A DNA stretch of 39,155 nucleotides from Clostridia bacterium. Its GTDB lineage: Bacteria > Bacillota > Clostridia > Oscillospirales > Acutalibacteraceae. The notes beneath the pieces were generated by a model. It saw only the letters and a program-made list of their open reading frames with translations, did not search any database and had not been told where the DNA came from. Where the stretch lies: contig JAFSAR010000007.1 of NCBI GenBank assembly GCA_017442225.1, forward strand, positions 1 to 39,155. The letters run 5' to 3'. Both the position numbers and the translations under genes were made by a program. Shown here piece after piece: positions 32,695-39,155 of the stretch (positions are counted from its first letter, which is position 1; each line of letters begins with the position of its first letter).

Positions 32695-33917
32695 TGATAA
32701 ATTATAATCGTCTTAAATGGGCGGCATATACCGCCAATCTTTCGATGTCGGTAGTGGCTTGTCTTTCACCTCTTTTATTTGTGACTTTTCGCACACTTTA
32801 CGGCATTTCTTTTACAAAACTGGGACTTCTTGTTTTAATAAACTTTTTAACCCAGCTTGGCATCGATTTGATGCTGTCGTTTATTCCGCATAAATTTAAT
32901 ATCAAAAAAATGGTGCGCCTTATTCCCGTGCTTGTAACAATGGGACTTTTAATATACGCAGTATTTCCGTTTATCTTTCCAAACCACGTATATACGGGGC
33001 TTGTAATAGGTACGGTAATTTTCTCTGCTTCAAGCGGCTTTAACGAGGTTTTGGCAAATCCGCTAATACTATCTATTCCGTCCGATAACCCCGACAAAGA
33101 AATCAGCAAATTACACGCGGTATATCCTTGGGGCGTTGTTGGTGTCATAATTGTGGGCACTGCGTTTTTGTTCTTTGTGGGTAGTGGGAATTGGCAGTGG
33201 TTGGCAATGCTTTTCTTAATAATACCTATAACCTCAACCGCTTTGTTCTTCTCTACCGATATGCCCGAAATAGAAACACCGCAAAAAGCATCTGGCATTG
33301 CCGCTTTGCTAAAAAACAAAATGCTTTGGCTATGCGTTGCGGCAATATTCTTTGGCGGCGCCGCCGAGATGATAATGACACAATGGTGTTCGGCTTATCT
33401 TGAAAAATCAATGGGCATTCCAAAAATTTGGGGTGACCTTTTGGGTATGGCGATTTTTGCACTGTTTTTGGGACTTGGCCGCACGCTTTATACCGCAAGG
33501 GGCAAAAACATTAGCAGGGTTTTGATTTTAGGCTCGGCAGGCGCATTTTTGTGTTACATAACAGCGGCGCTTACAAGTAATGCTATAGTCGGAATTATTG
33601 CTTGCGTATTTACAGGCTTTTGTGTGTCTATGCTTTGGCCGGGTAGTATACTTGTATCGTCCGAGCATTTTTCGTCAGGTGGTGTGTTCGTTTTTGCTAT
33701 GATGGCATCGGGCGGCGACTTGGGCGCCGCGCTTGGTCCACAGCTTTTGGGCACCGTTACTGACAAGGCAATGACAATACCTGCCGTTTGCGAGCTTGCG
33801 ACACAGCTTTCGCTCACAACCGAGCAGTTGAGTATGAAAATAGGCATACTTTCGGGCGCAATTTTTCCATTGCTTGCAATACCTTTTATGTGGGCAATTA
33901 CGCGAAAGCAAAAATAA
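32694..33917 (+). CDS. MFS transporter
   Basis: This is a 407-residue membrane protein with about 12 hydrophobic segments and a cytoplasmic central loop (about residues 180-200), as in the major facilitator superfamily. Short basic stretches follow the second helix (PHKFNIKK). It may be a sugar or acid exporter or importer; the substrate cannot be told. It overlaps the preceding amidohydrolase stop by one base and is followed 17 bases later by malic enzyme, suggesting one transcript. Confidence 0.85.
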   Translation: MINYNRLKWAAYTANLSMSVVACLSPLLFVTFRTLYGISFTKLGLLVLINFLTQLGIDLMLSFIPHKFNIKKMVRLIPVLVTMGLLIYAVFPFIFPNHVYTGLVIGTVIFSASSGFNEVLANPLILSIPSDNPDKEISKLHAVYPWGVVGVIIVGTAFLFFVGSGNWQWLAMLFLIIPITSTALFFSTDMPEIETPQKASGIAALLKNKMLWLCVAAIFFGGAAEMIMTQWCSAYLEKSMGIPKIWGDLLGMAIFALFLGLGRTLYTARGKNISRVLILGSAGAFLCYITAALTSNAIVGIIACVFTGFCVSMLWPGSILVSSEHFSSGGVFVFAMMASGGDLGAALGPQLLGTVTDKAMTIPAVCELATQLSLTTEQLSMKIGILSGAIFPLLAIPFMWAITRKQK

Positions 33918-33934
33918 TTTACTTGGGGTAAATA

Positions 33935-35107
33935 ATGGATATAAAACAAGAATCATTAAAAAAACATTATGAATGGCAGGGTAAAATAGAGGTTATTTCG
34001 CGAACACCCGTGCGCGATAGCAAGTCACTGTCGCTGGCATACACCCCCGGTGTTGCCGAGCCTTGTCTTGAAATTCAAAAAAACATTGATAAATCTTATG
34101 AACTGACTAGGCGCAGTAATCTGGTGGCTGTTATTACCGACGGTTCTGCCGTATTGGGACTAGGAGATATTGGCGCTGAGGCAGGTATGCCCGTTATGGA
34201 GGGCAAGTGCGTGCTGTTTAAAGAGTTTGCGGGAGTAGACGCATTTCCTCTTTGTGTAAAAACACAGGACGTTGATGAAATAGTGCGTACAATTTATCTG
34301 CTTTCGGGTTCTTTCGGCGGTATAAATCTTGAGGATATTGCTGCTCCTCGCTGCTTTGAAATTGAGCGCAGACTTAAAGAGATATGTGATATACCCGTTT
34401 TTCATGACGACCAGCACGGCACGGCGGTTGTGGTTGCCGCCGCGCTTATAAACGCTCTTAAGGTGGTAGGTAAAAACATTTCCGATATTAAATGCGTTAT
34501 AAACGGCGCAGGCGCCGCAGGCACAGCTATTGGTGAGCACCTACTTGACTTGGGTGTTAAAAATCTTATTATGTGTGATAAGTGTGGCGCTATATATGAG
34601 GGTATGTCAGGTCTTAGCGCGGCGCACGCAGAACTCGCACAAAAGACAAACCCACACCATAAAAAAGGTAGTCTTGCCGACGTTATGCGTGGCGCTGACG
34701 TGTTTATCGGTGTATCTGCGCCGAATATCGTAACGCGAGAAATGGTGGCTTCTATGAATAATGGGGCAATTGTATTTCCTATGGCAAACCCCGTACCCGA
34801 AATTATGCCAGATGAAGCGCTTGCAGGCGGCGCGGCTGTTGTCGGAACAGGCAGGTCTGATTTTGCAAATCAGATAAACAACGTATTGGCTTTCCCTGGT
34901 ATTTTCCGCGGTGCGCTTGATGTGCGTGCGAGTGATATAAACAAGCAGATGCTTACTGCGGCGTCACACGCCATAGCATCACTTATAACAGATGATGAGC
35001 TTGCTACAGACTATATTCTGCCAAAAGCGTTTGACAAGCGCATAGCGCCCGCCGTAGCTGCGGCAGTTGCCGATGCGGCGAGAAAAAGCGGAGTAGCGAG
35101 AATATAA
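33935..35107 (+). CDS. malic enzyme (malate dehydrogenase, decarboxylating)
   Basis: This 390-residue enzyme converts malate to pyruvate and carbon dioxide with NAD(P)+. Signatures are SLAYTPGVAEPCLEI, the DGSAVLGLGDIGAEAGMPVM block, HDDQHGTAVV (metal ligands, about residues 158-167) and the Rossmann GAGAAGTAIGEHL (about 190-202). It has the short bacterial size with no extra phosphotransacetylase domain. The cofactor choice cannot be decided. Start ATG with a GGGG site 9 bases upstream. Confidence 0.95.
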   Translation: MDIKQESLKKHYEWQGKIEVISRTPVRDSKSLSLAYTPGVAEPCLEIQKNIDKSYELTRRSNLVAVITDGSAVLGLGDIGAEAGMPVMEGKCVLFKEFAGVDAFPLCVKTQDVDEIVRTIYLLSGSFGGINLEDIAAPRCFEIERRLKEICDIPVFHDDQHGTAVVVAAALINALKVVGKNISDIKCVINGAGAAGTAIGEHLLDLGVKNLIMCDKCGAIYEGMSGLSAAHAELAQKTNPHHKKGSLADVMRGADVFIGVSAPNIVTREMVASMNNGAIVFPMANPVPEIMPDEALAGGAAVVGTGRSDFANQINNVLAFPGIFRGALDVRASDINKQMLTAASHAIASLITDDELATDYILPKAFDKRIAPAVAAAVADAARKSGVARI

Positions 35108-35118
35108 GGAGGAAAACT

Positions 35119-35832
35119 ATGTTACTTTATTATATCAGACACGGAGACCCAATTTACAACCCCGATAGTTTGACTCCGCTGGGAGAACGTCAGGCTGAGG
35201 CGGTGGCAAAGCGACTTGCCGCACACGGTATCGACGAGATTTACGCATCAAGCTCTGACCGCGCGATACTTACCGCAAAGCCTACTTGTGAGATGCTAAA
35301 AAAAGAAGCAACTATTTTAGATTGGTGTCATGAGAACAGGGCGGCAAAACATTTTTGGTTAAACAAAGAGGGCGAAAGTGGCTGGGTATTTCATCAGCAA
35401 AAATATATTGAAAAATTTGCCACTAAAGAGGTTGTCGACCTATATGATAAGTGGTACAACCATCCCGATTTTGCGGATACGACCTTTAAAGAAGGGGTAG
35501 AAGCCACAAGCAAACACGCCTTTGCTTTTCTGGCGGAGCACGGCTTTCGGTTTGACGAGCAAAAGGGTATGTATAAATCAAGCAAGCAAGGAAACCGTCG
35601 CATAGCTCTTTTTGCGCATCAGGGATTCGGACTTTTGTTTTTAAGCATAATCTCACTTATACCGTATCCAACCTTCTGTACCCGTTTTGATATGACACAC
35701 ACGGGTGTTACGGTTATAGAGTTCCCCGAAACTGACGGTTACGTATTACCTAAAATACTTACCTTGTCAAACGATTCGCATATCTACCGTGAGGGTTTGC
35801 CCACCAGATATAATAACGGCACGTATATTTAA
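35119..35832 (+). CDS. histidine phosphatase family protein
   Basis: This 237-residue protein has YYIRHGDP at residues 4-11 with the catalytic RHG, TPLGERQAEAVAKRL, the SSSDRAILTAKPT segment and a second His in ALFAHQGFG. These are features of the phosphoglycerate-mutase-like histidine phosphatases. The natural substrate is unknown. It is placed 11 bases after malic enzyme with AGGAGG before its ATG and is followed by a terminator. Confidence 0.9.
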   Translation: MLLYYIRHGDPIYNPDSLTPLGERQAEAVAKRLAAHGIDEIYASSSDRAILTAKPTCEMLKKEATILDWCHENRAAKHFWLNKEGESGWVFHQQKYIEKFATKEVVDLYDKWYNHPDFADTTFKEGVEATSKHAFAFLAEHGFRFDEQKGMYKSSKQGNRRIALFAHQGFGLLFLSIISLIPYPTFCTRFDMTHTGVTVIEFPETDGYVLPKILTLSNDSHIYREGLPTRYNNGTYI

Positions 35833-35848
35833 TTTGAAAATAAAATTT

Positions 35849-35886
35849 AAAGCCTCTGCTTATCATACAAAATAAGCAGAGGCTTT
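35849..35886. terminator. bidirectional terminator between convergent genes
   Basis: AAAGCCTCTGCTTAT (35849-35863) and ATAAGCAGAGGCTTT (35872-35886) form a perfect 15-bp stem with an 8-base loop. It separates the phosphatase (plus) from malQ (minus). Confidence 0.9.
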
Positions 35887-35897
35887 GATTATTATAA

Positions 35898-37376
35898 TTA
35901 CGAGTTATTTTCTCTACCGTACATTACGGTGTTTTCTTTAAGAATGTTTGCCAGCCAATCGTTTATACATTCGCTCTTTATTCTCCATTGCCAATTGCCC
36001 CCGAGTGTCGATGGTGTGTTGATTCGCCCTGATGAGTCAAGCCCCAAAAGGTCGCTCATCATAAGTATGCAGGTATCGGCAATCGACGCCATTGCCGCCT
36101 TCATCATTGCCCAGTTAAAACCGTTATCGTTTTGATGGTTTAAATATTCTTTTGCATCCCGAGCGGCAGATTTTTCATTTTTCAGCCAACCCATTATGGT
36201 ATCATTATCGTGAGTTCCTGTGTAAATTACGCAGTTGCGACATAGGTTATGCGGCAGATATGCGTTGCTGCTGTCACCGTCAAATGCAAACTGCAAAACC
36301 TTCATACCTGGGAAACCTGTGCTTTTAAGCATCTTACGTACGGCGGGGGTGATAACGCCCAAATCCTCGGCAATAATGTGCAGATTTTCACCAAACTCAG
36401 CCTTAAAAGCGTCAAATAAATCGATATCAGGACCTTTAATCCATTTTCCTTTCTTGGCGTTTGTATCACCGTAGGGAATGGCAAAAAACGATTCAAAACC
36501 TCTGAAATGGTCTATGCGCACGACGTCATATCGTGAAAGTGCGTGACCGAGATATTGCTTCCACCAGATATAGCCTGCGTGCTTCATATAATTCCAATCG
36601 TAAAGCGGGTTGCCCCAAAGCTGACCGTCTGCGCTGAAAGCATCGGGCGGCACGCCCGCAACGGCTTTTGGCGTGTAATCGCGGTCTAATAAAAACTGTT
36701 TCGGGTTTGCCCATACGTCAGCCGAGTCAAGCGCTACGTAAATCGGTATATCGCCGATAATTTCTATACCGCGTTGGTTTGCGTATTTTTTAAGCGACAA
36801 CCATTGTTTGTTAAAATTAAACTGCAAAAATTTGTGAAACGCTATATCTTTTTCAAGCGACTTTTTTGCGTTTACAAGGGCATCTGGCTCTCTTGTTTTG
36901 AGTGGCTCAGGCCATTTGTACCACGCTTTACCGCCATAGTATTGTTTTATCGCCATAAAAAGCGCATAACTTTCGAGCCAGTGTGAGTTTTGCTTTTCAA
37001 ATTCGCGGTAGCTATCATTGGCTTTAAAGCGGTTAAAAGCAATTTCTAATATTTTAAAGCGGTTATCGTAAAGCTTTTCATAGTCAACACGCTCTGCGTC
37101 GTCGCCAAAATCATAAGACGCTATTTCTGCCGCGATAAGAAGTCCGTCCTCTACAAGCAGGTCAAGGTCAATAAAATACGGGTTGCCCGCAAAGGAGGAA
37201 AAGGACTGATAGGGCGAGTCGCCGTAATTTGTGGGGTTTAGCGGCAGTATCTGCCAATAGCTTTGCTTCGCTTTATGTAAAAAGTCCACAAAGTCAAATG
37301 CCGCGTGTCCGAACGTGCCTATGCCGTACGGCGAGGGCAGGGAAAATACAGGCATTAAAATTCCGTTTTTTCGCAT
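35898..37376 (-). CDS. malQ: 4-alpha-glucanotransferase (amylomaltase, GH77)
   Basis: This 492-residue enzyme transfers alpha-1,4-glucan segments. It has the GH77 pattern: GIGTFGHAAFDFVDFL, YWQILPLNPTNYGDSPYQSFSSFAGNP, then VVRIDHFRGFESF with the nucleophile Asp, and IIAEDLGVITPAVR with the acid Glu. A final GTHDND holds the third acidic residue. The ATG at 37376 is used because GGAG lies 6 bases upstream; an in-frame TTG four codons earlier is part of that site. It is transcribed from its own promoter overlapping the GreA terminator. Confidence 0.96.
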   Translation of the reverse strand: MRKNGILMPVFSLPSPYGIGTFGHAAFDFVDFLHKAKQSYWQILPLNPTNYGDSPYQSFSSFAGNPYFIDLDLLVEDGLLIAAEIASYDFGDDAERVDYEKLYDNRFKILEIAFNRFKANDSYREFEKQNSHWLESYALFMAIKQYYGGKAWYKWPEPLKTREPDALVNAKKSLEKDIAFHKFLQFNFNKQWLSLKKYANQRGIEIIGDIPIYVALDSADVWANPKQFLLDRDYTPKAVAGVPPDAFSADGQLWGNPLYDWNYMKHAGYIWWKQYLGHALSRYDVVRIDHFRGFESFFAIPYGDTNAKKGKWIKGPDIDLFDAFKAEFGENLHIIAEDLGVITPAVRKMLKSTGFPGMKVLQFAFDGDSSNAYLPHNLCRNCVIYTGTHDNDTIMGWLKNEKSAARDAKEYLNHQNDNGFNWAMMKAAMASIADTCILMMSDLLGLDSSGRINTPSTLGGNWQWRIKSECINDWLANILKENTVMYGRENNS

Positions 37377-37400
37377 AAAAATCTCCAAAAGTTTTTTAAT

Positions 37401-37429
37401 ATTATACCATTATACAATTAAAAGAGCAA
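37401..37429 (-). promoter_or_regulatory. malQ promoter overlapping the greA terminator
   Basis: On the minus strand TTGCTC (plus 37424-37429) and TATAAT (plus 37401-37406) are 17 bases apart. The -35 box lies inside the second arm of the upstream terminator hairpin. Confidence 0.7.
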
Positions 37430-37447
37430 GATGCAGCTTGCTCTTTT
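37420..37447 (-). terminator. terminator of the greA-like gene
   Basis: AAAAGAGCAAG (37420-37430) and CTTGCTCTTTT (37437-37447) form a perfect 11-bp stem with a 6-base loop. On the minus strand it ends in TTTT. It lies about 28 bases past the GreA stop. Confidence 0.85.
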
Positions 37448-37475
37448 GGTTTTGTCAATATTTTTGGCTGACATT

Positions 37476-37979
37476 TTAAAATTTTCTGATTTCAAGCGAT
37501 TCGTCGTCAGAGCCCTTTTCTATGTTGCGTATGACTATATAGTAGCTGTAATCGGGATTTACCTTTACTTCTACGCGGTCGCCGACCTTTTTACCCATTA
37601 TGGCAGAGCCCAGAGGCGACTCCTTACTGATAATGCTCTGGAGCGGGTCGCGACGCAGCGAGGTCGCAATACGTACCGTTTCCTCGCAGTCGTCTTCCTC
37701 TACGTAATACGTCACCGTATCAAAAAGCCCCACGACATCCTCGGCACTTTCGGTGTCAATGATAACGGCTGTCTTTATCATATTGCGCAGATATCGTATA
37801 CGGCTTTCGTTTCTGCCGCGCTCACGCTTAGCGGCGTGGTATTCAAAGTTTTCTGAAAGATCACCAAAGCTGCGAGTAAACTTTACTTCCTCTAAAATCG
37901 CAGGACGCACTACTGTTATGCGGTAGTCCAGTTCATCTTGCATCTTTTTTATATCAACTTTCGTTAGTTCGTCGTACAT
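37476..37979 (-). CDS. GreA/GreB-family transcription elongation factor
   Basis: This 167-residue protein has the N-terminal coiled coil with RSFGDLSENFEYHAAKRERGRNE, whose acidic tip inserts into the RNA polymerase channel, and a C-terminal domain (SPLGSAIMGKKVGDRVEV). It helps stalled polymerase by stimulating transcript cleavage. The ATG at 37979 is used because GGGTG lies 7 bases upstream; a longer open frame upstream has no start signal. GreA is the likely identity, but a second Gre copy elsewhere is possible. Confidence 0.93.
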   Translation of the reverse strand: MYDELTKVDIKKMQDELDYRITVVRPAILEEVKFTRSFGDLSENFEYHAAKRERGRNESRIRYLRNMIKTAVIIDTESAEDVVGLFDTVTYYVEEDDCEETVRIATSLRRDPLQSIISKESPLGSAIMGKKVGDRVEVKVNPDYSYYIVIRNIEKGSDDESLEIRKF

Positions 37980-38032
37980 TTTTTCACCCTTATAAATTAG
38001 CCTGTAATTTTCATAAAAGCACCATTTCAATT

Positions 38033-38061
38033 ATTATATCATAAGCTTTGGGTTAAAGCAA
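38033..38061 (-). promoter_or_regulatory. promoter of the greA-like gene
   Basis: On the minus strand TTGCTT (plus 38056-38061) and TATAAT (plus 38033-38038) are 17 bases apart, with the start near 38026, about 47 bases before the ATG. Confidence 0.7.
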
Positions 38062-38092
38062 TTATTTGTTATCCCATTGATTTAAAAAATCA

Positions 38093-38137
38093 GTGATATT
38101 ATATCCGCCATCAAAGCTTTCGTAAGGGCAATATAAC
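38093..38137. repeat. second, degenerate hairpin-bead repeat
   Basis: GTGATAT (38093-38099) and ATATAAC (38131-38137) are the same inverted linker motifs that frame the array at 16282-16407. Between them are short, damaged hairpin remnants. It sits in the intergenic space between the greA promoter and the TetR terminator. Confidence 0.6.
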
Positions 38138-38139
38138 AG

Positions 38140-38171
38140 AAAAAGACGATTGCTTTTACAATCGTCTTTTT
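38140..38171 (-). terminator. terminator of the TetR gene
   Basis: AAAAAGACGATTG (38140-38152) and CAATCGTCTTTTT (38159-38171) form a perfect 13-bp stem with a 6-base loop; T-runs follow on both strands. It ends the minus-strand TetR transcript. Confidence 0.88.
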
Positions 38172-38247
38172 AAGGCTATTACGAACCATTGTGATGTCAC
38201 TTTATTTTTCAAAAAGCAGGTATCTTTGTGATAGCCGGAAATATTTT

Positions 38248-38766
38248 CTATCGACCTCTATATTCTTGCTTCAAAACCTCTGCCATTTCTTCAGGCGATT
38301 CCTGACAACCACCCGCAAGCCACAGCTTGATAATAGCATTTAGACCGTTTCTGAAAAATTCGATATGATATTTAATGTTGCTGTCTATATGTTCCATTTC
38401 AGCTCGCTCGGTATCATAAATCGAGACAAGATGCTTTTTATCATAACACAGCTTGAAATAGGTCTTGTAAAAAATTTGGTTTTCTTTAATATGTTTAAAC
38501 ATCTTTAACGCACCTGTGCGCTCATTAAAATAATCGTAATCAGCGAATAAGTTGCTAAAATCATTTTCGAGTTTTTCTCTCGTTTTATCGGCAAGATCAA
38601 ATATATCAATGTAGTTTGCATAAAAGGTACTGCGATTTAATTCGGTTGATTTAATAAGATCTGAAACGGTAATATCCTTAATCTCGCGGGTTTGCAATAA
38701 TTCTATAAACGCCCTTTCGATTTTATCTTGCGACTCTCTGCGCCGCTTATTGTTTTTTACGTTCAT
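38248..38766 (-). CDS. TetR-family transcriptional regulator
   Basis: This 172-residue protein has the TetR helix-turn-helix: KIERAFIELLQTREIKDITVSDLIKSTELNRSTFYANYIDIFDL (about residues 15-58), the FYANY motif being typical. The C-terminal ligand domain is of the short type (TetR_C_7-like, ending WLAGGCQESPEEMAEVLK). It has GGAG 7 bases before the ATG. It diverges from the membrane protein at 38888 and probably represses it. The ligand is unknown. Confidence 0.9.
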   Translation of the reverse strand: MNVKNNKRRRESQDKIERAFIELLQTREIKDITVSDLIKSTELNRSTFYANYIDIFDLADKTREKLENDFSNLFADYDYFNERTGALKMFKHIKENQIFYKTYFKLCYDKKHLVSIYDTERAEMEHIDSNIKYHIEFFRNGLNAIIKLWLAGGCQESPEEMAEVLKQEYRGR

Positions 38767-38783
38767 AACAGATCTCCATTATT

Positions 38784-38865
38784 CCAACACTTGTTGTTTA
38801 ATTGTTGATTGTTTTGCCTTAACAAAAATATTATACTATAAATGCAATAAAAACACAAGTGTTGG
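38784..38865. promoter_or_regulatory. divergent promoters with TetR operator pair
   Basis: Plus promoter: TTGCCT (38814-38819) and TATAAA (38837-38842), 17 bases apart. Minus promoter: TTGTGT (plus 38853-38858) and TATAAT (plus 38830-38835), 17 bases apart. CCAACACTTGT (38784-38794) and its reverse complement ACACAAGTGTTGG (38853-38865) flank the region. The second overlaps the TetR gene -35 box. They are good candidates for TetR operators. Confidence 0.65.
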
Positions 38866-38887
38866 TTTAATGAAAGGAGATTTCAAA

Positions 38888-39155
38888 ATGAAAAAGAGTA
38901 GTTTTGTTGCGTTGATATTAGGAACTGTAAGCGGGGTGCTTTTCGCACTCGGTATGTGTATGGCGCTTCTACCTGAATGGAAAGCCTTTACAGAAGGTAT
39001 CATTTTTGGCGCTGTTGGCATCGTGCTTGGCATTATCACGGCACTTATCTGGTGCAAAATGGAAAACAAGAAACTGCCGAAAATGAGTGGTAAAAATCTG
39101 TTCCGTATTATTTACGCCGTCATTGCTGCTTTAGTGCTTGGTGTAGGTATGTGTA
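38888..39155 (+). CDS. hypothetical membrane protein (partial, cut by window end)
   Basis: The first 89 residues show two hydrophobic segments (about residues 5-28 and 37-57), then a short basic part (KMENKKLPKMSGKNLF) and a third segment running off the window. AAAGGAG lies 6 bases before the ATG. Proteins of this layout often lie divergent from TetR regulators in Clostridia, as here. I cannot name a function, and the C-terminus is missing. Confidence 0.75.
   Translation, partial: MKKSSFVALILGTVSGVLFALGMCMALLPEWKAFTEGIIFGAVGIVLGIITALIWCKMENKKLPKMSGKNLFRIIYAVIAALVLGVGMC

Overview
The window looks like chromosomal DNA of an anaerobic, low-to-mid GC Clostridia member (Bacillota), most likely near the Oscillospiraceae/Ruminococcus groups. 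This rests on strong AGGAGG-type ribosome binding sites, repeated TTGACA/TATAAT-like promoters with 17-base spacers, a BofA-family sporulation gene, a Na+-type ATP synthase c subunit and an overall clostridial gene repertoire. No taxonomic search was run.

Layout: 1-425 holds a tRNA-Met/tRNA-Glu operon on the minus strand under a perfect consensus promoter. 426-1430 has a small secreted protein (minus) and, divergently, a structured leader in front of an EF-G paralogue whose GTPase motifs are degenerate (1431-3470). 3544-6536 holds a YfcE-type phosphoesterase, three small unknown genes, a mannose-6-phosphate isomerase and BofA. 6693-13801 is a complete F1Fo ATP synthase operon (I-a-c-b-delta-alpha-gamma-beta-epsilon). 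It has four peculiarities: subunit a seems to start at a non-AUG codon, the c subunit has the two-carboxylate Na+ motif, epsilon lacks its C-terminal domain, and a four-helix-bundle (S23/IVS-type) ORF flanked by about 33-bp inverted repeats sits between gamma and beta.

13909-24754 is a carbohydrate region. It starts with a GH94 phosphorylase, then an intergenic hairpin-bead repeat array. Next comes an AraC regulator with a Gfo/Idh/MocA oxidoreductase (minus), divergent from a five-gene operon: D-2-hydroxyacid dehydrogenase, heparinase II/III-like protein, M20 amidohydrolase, SDR epimerase-like protein and DapA/NanA-like aldolase. The set looks like catabolism of an acidic or amidated sugar polymer or a derivative; the substrate is not evident.

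24875-30377 carries a PlsC-zinc-ribbon fusion, a GltS-like Na+/glutamate symporter, a PadR-DUF1700-DUF4097 envelope module and a second AraC regulator. 30470-35832 has a GH130 phosphorylase, a small unknown protein, an amidohydrolase, an MFS permease, malic enzyme and a histidine phosphatase. 35898-38766 (minus) has 4-alpha-glucanotransferase, a GreA-type factor and a TetR regulator. The TetR gene diverges from a membrane protein cut off by the window end.

The ATP synthase and GltS-like symporter fit a Na+-based energy economy. GH94, GH130, mannose-6-phosphate isomerase and 4-alpha-glucanotransferase fit phosphorolytic use of plant or host glycans. The most unusual items are the IVS-like insertion in the atp operon, the hairpin-bead arrays (two sites) and the rod-like leader in front of the degenerate EF-G paralogue.
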